DNA of 64,000 nucleotides from Prolixibacter sp. SD074 (GCF_009617895.1 NZ_BLAW01000001.1:3401001-3465000), one strand, 5' to 3'; shown: positions 55,249 to 64,000, numbered from the stretch's first letter. Program-made: numbers and translations. The notes: generated from the letters alone by a model not told the origin.

Positions 55249-56184
55249 TCACTGTTTAAACCATTTCAAAAAAAGAGGAAGCCGGTTCCGGCGGATAAAT
55301 GAATATTCGGTTGGAGTAGCCCCAAAGCCGGAATAAAAGCGGGCTACCGATTCGATAGTTGATCCTTCAAAATCCAGTGTATATGGACTACCTGCATATT
55401 TCCGGATAAACTGATCAATCATCATGAACATGGCGCTTTGTCTTTTCCCTTCGTCAGAACTGGCGGAAACCAGTAAAATGGGTTTGTGATGTGACCACAC
55501 AAAAAAGACGGTGGCCAGCAGTTCATTGTGGCCGGAGTAAGCGGCACTGATCTTTCCTCTTCCATAACGAATGGAGTAGCTGGCCAGTTTCTGTAACCGA
55601 AGGAAATCGGCATGTTTCAATTCCGGCGCTTTTTTTTGAAGGTGCTCCCTTGTAAACCGCATGAAGAGCCCCATATCGATATTTTCGTCAATAAAGACAT
55701 TGTTACGTTGTGCCTTCCGGATATTGCGGATGGTGTTAATTTTATAGGCGGCACACAACTGTTGATACGGTTGAATAAGATCCAGTTGGTAAGTTGCACG
55801 ACGTTCGGTCTCGAAATGAGCGAGATGATTGTGCATATTGAAAGTGTTGAGAGAGATTTCGATTAAACGGTATCTGGAGGGAATTGCCAGGAGAAATTTA
55901 TTGACCACTTCAGCGTTCAACAGGTTGGAAGAAAAAATGCCGGATTGCTGCGTGAAGTAAGGTTGATATAAATAGTCTATCCCAAATTTACGGCGCGGAA
56001 TCAGTGGCATCACATATTCATAATCTCCCATGACCAATGCATCCCATTTCCCGGCAACAATATCGAGGTACCACGAATAGGCATAGATAATTCCGTTCAC
56101 CGCATTATCAATGCACGTGTCCCATTTTTTGACATCTAATTTGTCATACGGAATATAGTCGATTGTTTGACTTTTATTCATCAC
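55249..56184 (-). CDS. FemAB/GNAT-like acyltransferase
   Basis: A 311-residue cytoplasmic protein resembling FemAB-type GNAT proteins: an N-terminal half (GIIYAYSWYLDIVAGKWDALV) and a C-terminal half with INTIRNIRKAQRNNVFIDE, YSGHNELLATVFFVWSHH and LDFEGSTIESVARFYSGFGA. FemAB members attach amino acids or acyl groups to cell-wall precursors or sugars; the substrate here is unknown. It overlaps the deacetylase gene by 11 bp, so the two may modify the same envelope glycan. Confidence 0.75.
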   Translation of the reverse strand: MMNKSQTIDYIPYDKLDVKKWDTCIDNAVNGIIYAYSWYLDIVAGKWDALVMGDYEYVMPLIPRRKFGIDYLYQPYFTQQSGIFSSNLLNAEVVNKFLLAIPSRYRLIEISLNTFNMHNHLAHFETERRATYQLDLIQPYQQLCAAYKINTIRNIRKAQRNNVFIDENIDMGLFMRFTREHLQKKAPELKHADFLRLQKLASYSIRYGRGKISAAYSGHNELLATVFFVWSHHKPILLVSASSDEGKRQSAMFMMIDQFIRKYAGSPYTLDFEGSTIESVARFYSGFGATPTEYSFIRRNRLPLFLKWFKQ

Positions 56185-57508
56185 GAAGTTCGCCGGCCTT
56201 TTTCAACATCGATTTGAAAACGTTTTTCCACCCTTTCCATTCGCCCGAATCACTCAATGATTCATTGTGGAACAGTGAAACAAAGGTACCATTCACTTTT
56301 TTTACCTCCATCATTAATCGGTTGATTGTTTCGGTTGCCTGTTCGGGCGTTTGGTCCTGGTACTGTTTTAGTGAAACTTCCATTACCGTTGTCGGGAATA
56401 TTTTCAAATTGGTTTCGGTTTCCGATGATAAATCGTAATAGTGGAAAGGCGTACAGGTGCCGGCCCTGAATCCAGCATGGGAAGGGTAGGTTAGGGTATA
56501 ATCTTCTTTGATCCCGGTATTAATAAGCCATTGATAGGATTGAGGGAAGGTAAGCCGGAGATAATGAAAACGGCTGCGGAAAGGAGGTTCCCCGATAATC
56601 TTTCTGAGCCGCGTGATTTCGGTCTGCAATTTCTTTAGCGATCCCGAAGCCTTGTACGACGGATGAATGCCTACCGGGACTTTTTTGGAAGTATCCCGGA
56701 TAAGTGCTCTGTAATTAACATTCCGATAGGAAAGATTCTTATCAAACTTCCCGTAATCGCCTAACAGAAAAAAGAAAACAGCTTCCACGTTGTAGGCTTC
56801 ATGCAACGTTTCCAGCTCAGCATAGGTGTCGTAAGGGTCCGGCTTTTGACCTTTCAATACCTCTTTACGGACAGAAATCGGCCTGTTTTTTCCGGGATTC
56901 ATAATCGAACGAAATGAGGCTGTCATCTTGCGTAACATTCTTTTGTGAAGAATGGCGTATGCATTGTCCACATCAATAGTTGAGATATAACGAAAGCGGC
57001 GTACCGGTTTTTCCCATTTGCCCCATCTGGCAGAAATTGTGTTGGCCAGTGATTCTGCCCAAAGATCGACAACCGGGCGTTGCAAAAAACGATGCTGGCA
57101 AGCGAAAGAAATTTCGGCAGGGAAACGTCCGTGAATATCCGTTTTTCCTTTGGGAAAATATTCCTCGTACCGGGAAACCAACCAGAAAATAGCAGAGAAT
57201 ACGTCGAATGCCAGCTCACTTTTTTCGCTGGTTGAAACAGGGAAAAGTAATGGGATTTCACCGGAATTATCGATTTGCGGAACAAAGTCTACAAGTTTGC
57301 CGGAGAAGAGTAAGCCGTGAGGAAGGATGTGCAATCCCGGCAACTCGTCGTTGTCTGAATAGTTGATGATGGGACCGTAAAACCGGGTAATTAACCCCGG
57401 ATCATCAGTCAGATGAAAAGTCGTCGGGATGAGGTCATTGAAAATATACCTGACAGTATAGTTCAGGCGGGGACTTAGGTTATGGCTGTAGATGAGAATC
57501 ACGGTCAA
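56174..57508 (-). CDS. Polysaccharide deacetylase family protein with DUF7033-like N-terminus
   Basis: A 444-residue protein without a signal peptide. The N-terminal 110 residues (MTVILIYSHNLSPRLNYTVR) look like the DUF7033 domain; the C-terminal half is a polysaccharide deacetylase fold with ISTIDVDNAY, VGIHPSYKASGS and THAGF-like segments (YPSHAGFRAG). The classical HxxxH metal motif is not clearly visible, so catalytic activity is uncertain. It overlaps the FemAB-like gene by 11 bp. Confidence 0.75.
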   Translation of the reverse strand: MTVILIYSHNLSPRLNYTVRYIFNDLIPTTFHLTDDPGLITRFYGPIINYSDNDELPGLHILPHGLLFSGKLVDFVPQIDNSGEIPLLFPVSTSEKSELAFDVFSAIFWLVSRYEEYFPKGKTDIHGRFPAEISFACQHRFLQRPVVDLWAESLANTISARWGKWEKPVRRFRYISTIDVDNAYAILHKRMLRKMTASFRSIMNPGKNRPISVRKEVLKGQKPDPYDTYAELETLHEAYNVEAVFFFLLGDYGKFDKNLSYRNVNYRALIRDTSKKVPVGIHPSYKASGSLKKLQTEITRLRKIIGEPPFRSRFHYLRLTFPQSYQWLINTGIKEDYTLTYPSHAGFRAGTCTPFHYYDLSSETETNLKIFPTTVMEVSLKQYQDQTPEQATETINRLMMEVKKVNGTFVSLFHNESLSDSGEWKGWKNVFKSMLKKAGELRDE

Positions 57509-57549
57509 AGTCTCAGTTTATCACAAATGTAAAAAAATACTACGATGTT

Positions 57550-58245
57550 TTAGAGGATTCCATCATCGGCGAAGCTGTAATAGCCGGTTTGTGTAATGAT
57601 GAGGTGATCGAGCAATGGAATTTCCATCAGCTTAGCGGCGTCTCTAAGTTGTGTGGTTATTTTACGGTCGGAATCGCTGGCCTGCAAATTTCCCGACGGA
57701 TGGTTGTGGGCGATAATAATGGAGGTAGCCAGTTTCTCGAGGGCCTTTTTCAGAATGACACGCACATCGATTACGGTGCCGGTCAGGCCACCCTGGCTGA
57801 TTCGCTCATAGTGAATAATCTTATTATGACGGTTGAGGTGAAGGACCCAGAACTCTTCGTGAGGTAAATCGCCCATTACAGGCTGTAAAAAGTTGGCGGC
57901 ATCACGGCTCGAGGTAATTTGTTGCATTTTCAGTGCTCCCGACTGGTTCCGACGTCGCCCGAGTTCCAACGCAGCGATCACGGCAATAGCCTTTGCTTCA
58001 CCAATTCCCTTGAATTTCTTCAAAGCTTCAACATCAAGCTTTCCCAGTGCATTCAGGTTATTTTTTACGGTACCTAAAATACGGCGTGATAATTCAACGG
58101 CAGTTTCTTCGTTGTTGCCCGATCCAATAAGGATGGCAATTAATTCGGCATCGGAAAGGGAGGCAATTCCGCGATAAAGGAGTTTTTCGCGGGGCCGATC
58201 TTCGACCGCCCAATCCTTGATACTAAGTTTACGATATTCTTCCAT
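57550..58245 (-). CDS. radC: RadC family JAB-domain protein
   Basis: A 231-residue protein with an N-terminal helix-hairpin-helix part (LKKFKGIGEAKAIAVIAALELG) and a JAMM/MPN+ metal motif HNHPSGNLQASDSD. It is named after a DNA-repair phenotype that was later withdrawn; the actual role is unclear. Confidence 0.94.
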   Translation of the reverse strand: MEEYRKLSIKDWAVEDRPREKLLYRGIASLSDAELIAILIGSGNNEETAVELSRRILGTVKNNLNALGKLDVEALKKFKGIGEAKAIAVIAALELGRRRNQSGALKMQQITSSRDAANFLQPVMGDLPHEEFWVLHLNRHNKIIHYERISQGGLTGTVIDVRVILKKALEKLATSIIIAHNHPSGNLQASDSDRKITTQLRDAAKLMEIPLLDHLIITQTGYYSFADDGIL

Positions 58246-58312
58246 TCGGGTTTAGCTTTAAACTAATTTACAAAATGTAATCTAAACGGAGAACGGAGTA
58301 AGCGGTCAAAAC

Positions 58313-58344
58313 AAAAAAAGCCCACCCTTTTTGAAGGATGAGCT
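58313..58344 (-). terminator. Terminator of the tRNA-Glu/rpsT unit
   Basis: The minus strand has imperfect arms AGCTCATCCTT and AAGGGTGGGCT followed by seven T, 22 bases after the rpsT stop codon. Confidence 0.75.
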
Positions 58345-58365
58345 GAAATATAGATTAGAAATATC

Positions 58366-58617
58366 TTACAAGCTGTTCACGTGCAAAGACAGGCTTGATT
58401 TCAGGTTAGCCGCTTTGTTTTTGTGAATGACATTTTTCTTCGCCAGTTTGTCGAGCATCGCAGCTACTTTCGGTAACATGTCCGATGCGGCTTCTTTTTC
58501 GCTGGTTGAACGCAGGTTACGAACTGCATTACGCATCGTTTTAGAATAATAACGATTTTCCAAACGACGCTTTTCTGATTGTCTTGCTCTTTTTGCTGCT
58601 GATTTATGATTTGCCAT
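58366..58617 (-). CDS. rpsT: 30S ribosomal protein S20
   Basis: An 83-residue, highly basic protein that binds 16S r[23 protein letters not shown] is the diagnostic N-terminus. It lies 28 bases after a tRNA-Glu gene on the same strand without a promoter box between them, so it may be co-transcribed with the two tRNA genes. Confidence 0.97.
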   Translation of the reverse strand: MANHKSAAKRARQSEKRRLENRYYSKTMRNAVRNLRSTSEKEAASDMLPKVAAMLDKLAKKNVIHKNKAANLKSSLSLHVNSL

Positions 58618-58645
58618 TTTCCCTAAATAATTTTGTCTTTAAAAG

Positions 58646-58717
58646 TAGCCCGTAGGGGAATCGAACCCCTGTTACCAGGATGAAAACCTGGCGTCCTAAC
58701 CCCTAGACGAACGGGCC
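58646..58717 (-). tRNA. tRNA-Glu (anticodon UUC), copy 2
   Basis: The acceptor is GGCCCGT/ACGGGCT (with a G1:U72 pair) and the anticodon stem CCAGG/CCTGG encloses TTTTCAT, giving anticodon TTC. It is identical to the upstream copy at 58817-58888. CCA is not encoded. Confidence 0.96.
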
Positions 58718-58816
58718 TCCTTGATTCAATGTCCCTTAAATTGGGACTGTAAAAATAATGTTTTTTCCTGATTTGGAAAGCATTCATCCGGTTTTTCCGG
58801 AAATGGCTTCCTGTTG

Positions 58817-58888
58817 TAGCCCGTAGGGGAATCGAACCCCTGTTACCAGGATGAAAACCTGGCGTCCTAACCCCTAGACGAACGGGCC
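58817..58888 (-). tRNA. tRNA-Glu (anticodon UUC), copy 1
   Basis: It has the same sequence as the copy at 58646-58717, separated from it by 99 bases. It carries the strong promoter at 58918-58946; the second copy has only a degenerate TATTTTTA box, as if gene and promoter had been duplicated together. Confidence 0.96.
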
Positions 58889-58917
58889 TCCTGATGCTTG
58901 CCTTTTGTTTGGCGCTG

Positions 58918-58946
58918 CAAAAATAAATAGTTTTTGTAAGCTCCAA
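58918..58946 (-). promoter_or_regulatory. Promoter of the tRNA-Glu genes
   Basis: The minus strand has TTG (58944-58946), an 18-bp spacer and TATTTTTG (58918-58925), a full Bacteroidota promoter, about 30 bases before the first tRNA. Confidence 0.7.
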
Positions 58947-59059
58947 CCTGAGGGCCAGTTTAACCATTCAAAATACTGAATGGCTCAATAGCCCTTATGT
59001 TTTGAGCGATGCAAAGAAATAACATATTTCTCAAACAACAAATAAAAAGATCAAAAAAA

Positions 59060-60001
59060 TTAGCGCCACTCCACGATGGTCCCGCGCGCTTTGTTTTTGA
59101 GTGATTTTGGCACTTGCTGAATAATCTCTTCCCGAAGAACGCTGATCAATTTATGTTTGGCAAAATTGCGGGCATAAATCAGGCTGACTTCCCGCAAAGG
59201 AGTCAAGTCAGAGAAATTTCGGACAATTACCGGGGCTGTAAGGGGAACAAATCCTGCTGCCAGTTCCGGAATCAGCGTATAACCACCTTCCCGCTCAACA
59301 ATTTTCATGATGGTTTCGAGCGAACCTCCATCAAAATGGAAGGGGAGTTTAGACTGCACCTGGCTTTTCATCCGGCAGAGGTTGATAACCTGCGTGCGGA
59401 AACAATGGCCATCGTCAAGTAGCCAGATGTCCGGGGAAGCAATGTCTTTTACTGAAATGGTCTGTTTCCTGGCAATGGGATGTCCGCGGTGCGAGAAAAT
59501 TTTCATCTCTTCGTAAAAAAGCGGGTCTTCGTGGATATTCTTATCCTTAAGCGGCGTAACGACAATGCCCACGTCCAGCTGGTCTTTTTTCAGCTTCTCC
59601 TCGATGATATGTGTATAATATTCTTCCACATAGATATCGATGTTGGGATATTTTTTCGAGAATTCACCGATGAAAAGGGGCAGGACATATGGTGTTAATG
59701 TAGGAATGATACCGATCTTGAGGGTTCCACTTACCTCGCCTTGAAAGTCATCTATAATGCGGTGAATTTTATTTGCCTCGAATAAAACCTGCCGGGCCTG
59801 TTCAATAATTTTACGTCCGACATCGGTCGGAATAATGGGTTGTTTGCTTCGGTCGAAAATGATGACACCCAGCTCATCTTCCATTTTCTTTATTTGCATA
59901 CTCAGCGTAGGCTGGGTAATGAACTTTTTTTCAGCGGCTGTGGCAAAATGACGATACGTATCAACAGCTACAATGTATTCGAGTTGAGTTAGTGTTACCA
60001 T
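59060..60001 (-). CDS. oxyR: OxyR-type LysR regulator
   Basis: A peroxide-sensing transcription activator of 313 residues. The LysR DNA-binding helix-turn-helix is at the N-terminus (FATAAEKKFITQPTLSMQIKKMEDEL). The redox pair Cys200 and Cys209 lies in DDGHCFRTQVINLC, with the same nine-residue spacing as C199/C208 of E. coli OxyR. Targets such as katA, ahpC or dps are not in this window. Confidence 0.93.
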   Translation of the reverse strand: MVTLTQLEYIVAVDTYRHFATAAEKKFITQPTLSMQIKKMEDELGVIIFDRSKQPIIPTDVGRKIIEQARQVLFEANKIHRIIDDFQGEVSGTLKIGIIPTLTPYVLPLFIGEFSKKYPNIDIYVEEYYTHIIEEKLKKDQLDVGIVVTPLKDKNIHEDPLFYEEMKIFSHRGHPIARKQTISVKDIASPDIWLLDDGHCFRTQVINLCRMKSQVQSKLPFHFDGGSLETIMKIVEREGGYTLIPELAAGFVPLTAPVIVRNFSDLTPLREVSLIYARNFAKHKLISVLREEIIQQVPKSLKNKARGTIVEWR

Positions 60002-60110
60002 GATCAGGGAAAAATTTTCTCCGCAAGGTAATAAACCTTTATGATGTGGAGATGAAGCTTCTGATGATGAAATCAGGTGGCGTTGTGAAAACGGAGTTGT
60101 TACGTTAATC

Positions 60111-60860
60111 TTAAGGGTGCAAGATTTTTAAAAAGTCTGGTTGTATCAAATCCTTTTCCTTCAGTACGTCGATTGGAATATAAACAACAGCGGTCCCACA
60201 CGCGTAAGGGCCAATCTGGTAATTGGCAAACGAGAAAACGATGTCGTCATTGGTGAAATTGACATTCTGAAAGTCATTGCCCAATTCATCGGCTGTAACC
60301 GTAAAACAGTCGCCCCGATTGTCAAGGTATTGGGAAATTACTTCTGCCAGCTCCTGCATTTTTTCCGGAGTAGAGCGATTAATGATATCATCGGTGGTGA
60401 GAAAACGATTAGCGGATGCTGAAAAGTTGTAGCAAATAAACCAGGTATTTCCGTGGGCGCCTAATGCATATTCGTATTTCTTAAAACGAAGGCTGAGCAT
60501 CCCGTTGTAAATATTAAACCATTGATGTGTAAGCGACATTTCGTAGCGGTAATCTGAACGGGTATTTGGACTTTCCCCACGCACCTGATCGACGGCTTGT
60601 TTCTTTTCAGCCAGTTGTTTGCCTTCGAATTCAGCCATGGTGCTGTCGGCAAAGCTGGTCATTTCGCGATTAAAAGTGTCTTTAAACCGGCAGTTCGACC
60701 AATAGCTTTCAATCAGTGGAAAGGCAATGTGTACCTTGTAGTAATAATCCTGCTGGTGAATATCTTTTAAACGGAACGAAATCTGACCGTCTCGCTGACG
60801 GCTGGGATGACATGAAAACAATGTTATTGCAATCGTTGCCAGTACAATAATCTTTTTCAT
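60111..60860 (-). CDS. DUF4163/DUF3298 lipoprotein (RsiV-like)
   Basis: A 249-residue lipoprotein (MKKIIVLATIAITLFSC) whose start is set at this ATG; 16 codons upstream do not look coding. The body has the DUF4163 region (KVHIAFPLIESYWSNCRFKD) and the DUF3298 region (EYALGAHGNTWFICYNF; GIVFSFANYQIGPYACG-like end). This pair occurs in the lysozyme-binding anti-sigma factor RsiV and in many Bacteroidota lipoproteins of unknown role; no sigma factor gene is nearby. Confidence 0.8.
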   Translation of the reverse strand: MKKIIVLATIAITLFSCHPSRQRDGQISFRLKDIHQQDYYYKVHIAFPLIESYWSNCRFKDTFNREMTSFADSTMAEFEGKQLAEKKQAVDQVRGESPNTRSDYRYEMSLTHQWFNIYNGMLSLRFKKYEYALGAHGNTWFICYNFSASANRFLTTDDIINRSTPEKMQELAEVISQYLDNRGDCFTVTADELGNDFQNVNFTNDDIVFSFANYQIGPYACGTAVVYIPIDVLKEKDLIQPDFLKILHP

Positions 60861-61035
60861 TTCGGGGCATTTTTTACCAGGACCGGTTATGATATGCAAC
60901 CGTGGCAAACAGATATTCGTAACCAGTTCTTACTGATTTCAAATGTAACCAGAAATATCTGAGCCTGGTGCATTGCTTTTGGGATATTTCGTTTGGGTCG
61001 GCCAGAAATTGTATTTTTAGGAAAAATTTCAGGAT

Positions 61036-61842
61036 ATGAAACGAGGATATAGCAGTGGGGTATTTTTCATTTGGTTGATGTCGATGTTATTTGTCTCGTG
61101 TGGTCCGTCACCTTCCGAGAAAGCGGCTCAACAAATCAACAGGGCCGGGATGCTTCTTTCGCAGGGCGATACGGTGAAAGCTGTTAGGAGCCTGGATTCA
61201 ATCGCGACAATGTACCCGGAAGCCGTTGCCCAGATAAAGCAGGCCGATGAGATGAAAAAGCGCGTTTTCGTTGCCGAGCTAATCACACTTCGGGCAAATC
61301 GCGATTCACTGGATGACAAGATTCAGAAGGTGTCAAAGAATTTCACAACGAAGAAGGACGAGTTTGACGAGTACACTCAATATATTCCGAAGAGGCAAAC
61401 CGTTAATCGTAGCTGGGCCCGTTCATTTATCCAGGTGCATTTGGACGCCAGTGGCCGGATTTACCTGTCGAGTAATTACTACGGTGATAAATGGCTTAAT
61501 CACGTAGCAGTCCGGGTTTATGACGGAAAGTTAAGTGCTCGAACCGACACTGTTCCTTTGAACGATGTCAACAATCATCACAGTGAATTTCTGGATAAGA
61601 AGTGGGAGCAGGTTTCATACAAGGATGGGAAAAGTGACGATGTGATTAAGTTCATTGCCGGACATACCGATCTGAAACTTAAAGCTGTCTTTCTTGGGAA
61701 GCGGTATTACTACATCGTACTGGAAACATTTGATAAGGAAGCTGTCAAAAATGCATACGATTTATCGCTGTTGCTGAAGGCGAAGAATAAATTAGATAAG
61801 AAGATAAAGTCGCTGGAGGCAAGAGTGAAAGAAACCAACTAA
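61036..61842 (+). CDS. Hypothetical lipoprotein with helical N-terminus
   Basis: A 268-residue lipoprotein (lipobox LFVSC, Cys22). Residues 25-110 are predicted helical (QQINRAGMLLSQGDTVKAVR, then a coiled coil ending in KVSKNFTTKKDEFDEY); the middle part (VHLDASGRIYLSSNYYGDKW) is a beta-rich domain; the C-terminus is a basic helix. No family is recognised. It ends in a good terminator and converges with mpl. Confidence 0.65.
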   Translation: MKRGYSSGVFFIWLMSMLFVSCGPSPSEKAAQQINRAGMLLSQGDTVKAVRSLDSIATMYPEAVAQIKQADEMKKRVFVAELITLRANRDSLDDKIQKVSKNFTTKKDEFDEYTQYIPKRQTVNRSWARSFIQVHLDASGRIYLSSNYYGDKWLNHVAVRVYDGKLSARTDTVPLNDVNNHHSEFLDKKWEQVSYKDGKSDDVIKFIAGHTDLKLKAVFLGKRYYYIVLETFDKEAVKNAYDLSLLLKAKNKLDKKIKSLEARVKETN

Positions 61843-61851
61843 TATAGAGAC

Positions 61852-61877
61852 AGGGAATGAAAATTCCCCGTTTTTTT
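61852..61877 (+). terminator. Terminator of the lipoprotein gene
   Basis: GGGAAT-GAAA-ATTCCC is followed by CG and seven T. The T-run reaches the mpl stop codon. Confidence 0.8.
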
Positions 61878-63240
61878 ATTCTTCCGTCAACGACTTGGCA
61901 AAAGCGGGCAAATCCTTTCCCGAAAAGGTCCCGGAACTCATTAACAACAGGTTTTGGTTGTTGTGTGGCACATTCTCCAATGCCGAAAAAAGTGCATCCG
62001 GGTCGGTAAATACCTGTAGGTCATCGCGCCCGAAAGCCTCTTTTACCTGGTCTGTCGTGATGGGCTCAAGTTTTTTATGCTCAATGGTGTGTGGGCTGAA
62101 GTATACAAATGCCCGATCCGCCTTCTCCATGGAATCTTTGTAAAGCGGAAGAAACTCCTTTTTCAGGCTGCTGAACGTGTGTAATTCCATGACAGCGGTC
62201 AATTGCCTACCGGGAAATTGTTGTTTAACAGCTTCCACTGTCGCTTTTAATTTTGATGGTGAATGGGCAAAATCGCGGAAAACGGTCATGTTGTTTGTTT
62301 CCGCCAATTTCTCCAGACGGCGGGAAGCGCCGCTGAAAGTGGAAATACTCCGATAGAAATCTTCGTCTGTAATTCCCAGTTGTTGACAAATAACATGTGC
62401 GCCACTAATGTTCTGCAGATTGTGCCGGCCAAAAATCGTCAGACCGATGTGTTGACCATTAGCCGTAATCAGTTGAGTTCGTCCATCCGTAACATCGGCT
62501 GCATGTTCGTTGTAACCTGTTACCTTCAAACGCGGGGCATTTTCACTGGCAATTTTCCTCAGGTTTTCATCGCCATCAAAATAAATCAGGTGCGCCTTAT
62601 CGGGCATCAGCCGGGCAAATTCCCTGAACTGTTCTACATAATTGTCAAAAGTGGGGAAGACATTGATGTGATCCCAGGCAATTCCCGAAAGGAGGCCGAT
62701 TTGCGGTTGATACAAATGAAACTTGGGACGCCGGTCGATGGGCGATGACAGGTATTCATCGCCTTCGAATATGGCGATTTTTGCCGAATCACTGAGCCGG
62801 ACCATCGTATCGAAACCTTCGATTTGGGCACCTACCATGTAATCAAAATCGACGTTATTCTCTTTCAGCACGTGCATAATCATCGACGTAATGGTGGTTT
62901 TTCCGTGGCTTCCGCCGATGACGATGCGGGTTTTGTGCTTGGTCTGTTCGTAAAGAAATTCCGGGTACGAATATATTTTTATGCCTAGGTCCCTGGCTTT
63001 TGCCAGTTCCGGGTTGTCTTCTCGGGCGTGCATTCCCAGGATGACGGCATCTAAGCCAGATGTTATTCTGTTAACATCCCACCCAAATGAACCGGGCAAT
63101 AAACCGTGCTGTTCTAAACGGCTTTTCGAGGGCTCAACTATTTCGTCATCCGATCCGGTTACCCGGTAGCCTTTTTGTTTTAGGGTAATTGCCAGGTTGT
63201 GCATGGCGGCTCCGCCTATTGCGATGAAATGAATATTCAT
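61876..63240 (-). CDS. mpl: UDP-N-acetylmuramate:L-alanyl-gamma-D-glutamyl-meso-diaminopimelate ligase
   Basis: It re-attaches the recycled tripeptide to UDP-MurNAc during peptidoglycan recycling. The 454-residue Mur-ligase fold has a Rossmann-like start (MNIHFIAIGGAAMHNLAITL), the ATP-binding GGSHGKTTITSMI, and EGDEYLSS with a VLHTF-type C-terminal domain region. The N-terminal GGAAMHNLA favours Mpl over MurC (which has GGIGMSGIA), as does its position away from the dcw cluster. Confidence 0.88.
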   Translation of the reverse strand: MNIHFIAIGGAAMHNLAITLKQKGYRVTGSDDEIVEPSKSRLEQHGLLPGSFGWDVNRITSGLDAVILGMHAREDNPELAKARDLGIKIYSYPEFLYEQTKHKTRIVIGGSHGKTTITSMIMHVLKENNVDFDYMVGAQIEGFDTMVRLSDSAKIAIFEGDEYLSSPIDRRPKFHLYQPQIGLLSGIAWDHINVFPTFDNYVEQFREFARLMPDKAHLIYFDGDENLRKIASENAPRLKVTGYNEHAADVTDGRTQLITANGQHIGLTIFGRHNLQNISGAHVICQQLGITDEDFYRSISTFSGASRRLEKLAETNNMTVFRDFAHSPSKLKATVEAVKQQFPGRQLTAVMELHTFSSLKKEFLPLYKDSMEKADRAFVYFSPHTIEHKKLEPITTDQVKEAFGRDDLQVFTDPDALFSALENVPHNNQNLLLMSSGTFSGKDLPAFAKSLTEE

Positions 63241-64000
63241 GGTTTTGGTAAATTCTTGCCAATTTTGCGGTTAAAAGTAACAAAATCCGAATCACAAAAT
63301 TTCAGTACCTGAAGCTTTATCCAATTCATGCAGGTTATTTTATGGCTGACGGTGGCGCCTTGTTTGGGGTTGTCCCGAAGGTTTTGTGGAGTAAACATTA
63401 TCCGTTGGATGAGAATAGTCTGTGCAAAGGAGCGACGCGATTCAGGGCACCAGGCAGTCCCGGTAATGGCACTCCGGTAGAAGCCAAAACGGTGTTTTTC
63501 AAAAATAGCCTTCTGTAAATGCCATTTTTAAAAATATTATGTAAATAATGTTGTCGAATTGTTTAACACTGCCTTGTAAAATAATTTGGCTTGAAAGCCG
63601 TGGAAATGCTGAAAAACCTGAATTTTAAACATTTTGATAAAAAAGTTGAAATTTAATTGACATTAAGAGCGATTAGTTCGTAAATTTATAATCAATTTAA
63701 CTATTAGAATGGTTAAACCCCTTAACGTGTATGACTTTCTTAACGTCTCTCCCGTACAGTGGTTCATCATCTGACATCAGCAGTATGTGGAAGCGCAAAT
63801 ATAGGGCGTCATGGTGGAGGGATAAATGATTTAAAAGCAGTTGGTTATTGTAATGGTTTTTTTGTTCTCGTTAAGAGAGAACATTATTAGTTTGATTGAT
63901 AGAATTTTTTTGGCTTCAGATTTCAGAAGTAAGGTTTGAGGATTATTGAAGGAGATTTTTGAGAAAACAACTTAAGTCCCATCACTCGGAACTTAAGTAT
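63241..64000. other. Intergenic region at the right end, no gene recognised
   Basis: No open frame here has coding character. An interrupted palindrome GGCTT-GA-AAGCC lies at 63588-63599. TTGACA and TAAATT with an 18-bp gap near 63657-63686 resemble an E. coli promoter, probably by chance. The last 32 bases contain two AACTTAAGT copies 21 bp apart (63969 and 63990). Confidence 0.5.

Noticed and set aside
58623-58967. 114-residue open frame on the minus strand
   Set aside because: It runs straight through both tRNA-Glu genes and owes its repeated protein sequence to them.
61876-63240. MurC rather than Mpl
   Set aside because: The N-terminal motif GGAAMHNLA and the position outside a division/cell-wall cluster fit Mpl better.
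63657-63692. TTGACA...TATAAT-like promoter in the right-end gap
   Set aside because: Bacteroidota do not use this consensus and no gene follows; spacing to TATAAT is wrong.

Overview
The window looks like chromosomal DNA of a Bacteroidota bacterium, probably class Bacteroidia and perhaps Marinilabiliales/Prolixibacteraceae (the order is a weak inference). The pointers are a gliding/type IX secretion C-terminal domain, a PorP/SprF protein, two DUF2723 proteins, a DUF6427-like protein, Bacteroidota promoter boxes (TTTG, 18-21 bp, TAnnTTTG), tRNA genes without an encoded CCA, and few Shine-Dalgarno sequences outside one operon.

Region by region. 1-4763: the end of a large type IX secretion adhesin, a 264-bp structured tandem repeat, porP/sprF, then a palindromic repeat array that encloses a GxxExxY PD-(D/E)XK-type nuclease gene. 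4764-12290: a six-gene efflux operon on the minus strand (ATPase, two permeases, adaptor, TolC, second adaptor) with a sigma-54-like promoter and paired upstream repeats. 12521-14045: an outer-membrane beta-barrel candidate and a metalloprotease-like lipoprotein. 14049-17973: purD, a DUF6427-like membrane protein and a NodU/CmcH-type carbamoyltransferase. 18148-31108: a polysaccharide deacetylase and two DUF2723 paralogues, with a TPR lipoprotein and a four-gene dehydrogenase/hydrolase operon between the paralogues; that operon carries canonical ribosome binding sites and looks AT-rich, so it may have been acquired. 31233-38930: two tRNA-Gln genes, cell-envelope lipoproteins, dgt, a YgjP-type peptidase, a flippase-like membrane protein and an unknown conserved protein. 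38986-41278: tRNA-Ala, tonB, hflX. 41379-42364: debris of a pectin-degradation locus. 42389-49820: asd, a lamin-tail surface protein, a DUF362/polyferredoxin redox pair, and an EamA transporter. 49930-58617: purine nucleoside phosphorylase overlapping lpxK, sppA, folK, upp, a FemAB-like acyltransferase with a deacetylase, radC and rpsT. 58646-63240: two identical tRNA-Glu genes, oxyR, two lipoproteins and mpl. From 63241 to the end there is no supported gene.

Most genes are housekeeping or envelope functions: peptidoglycan recycling (mpl), lipid A (lpxK), nucleotide salvage (upp, PNP, dgt, purD), folate (folK), aspartate-family amino acids (asd) and peroxide sensing (oxyR). The least explained parts are the nuclease inside its repeat array, the 264-bp structured repeat, the control region of the efflux operon, and the DUF362/polyferredoxin pair. 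All calls come from reading the sequence; no database search was run.
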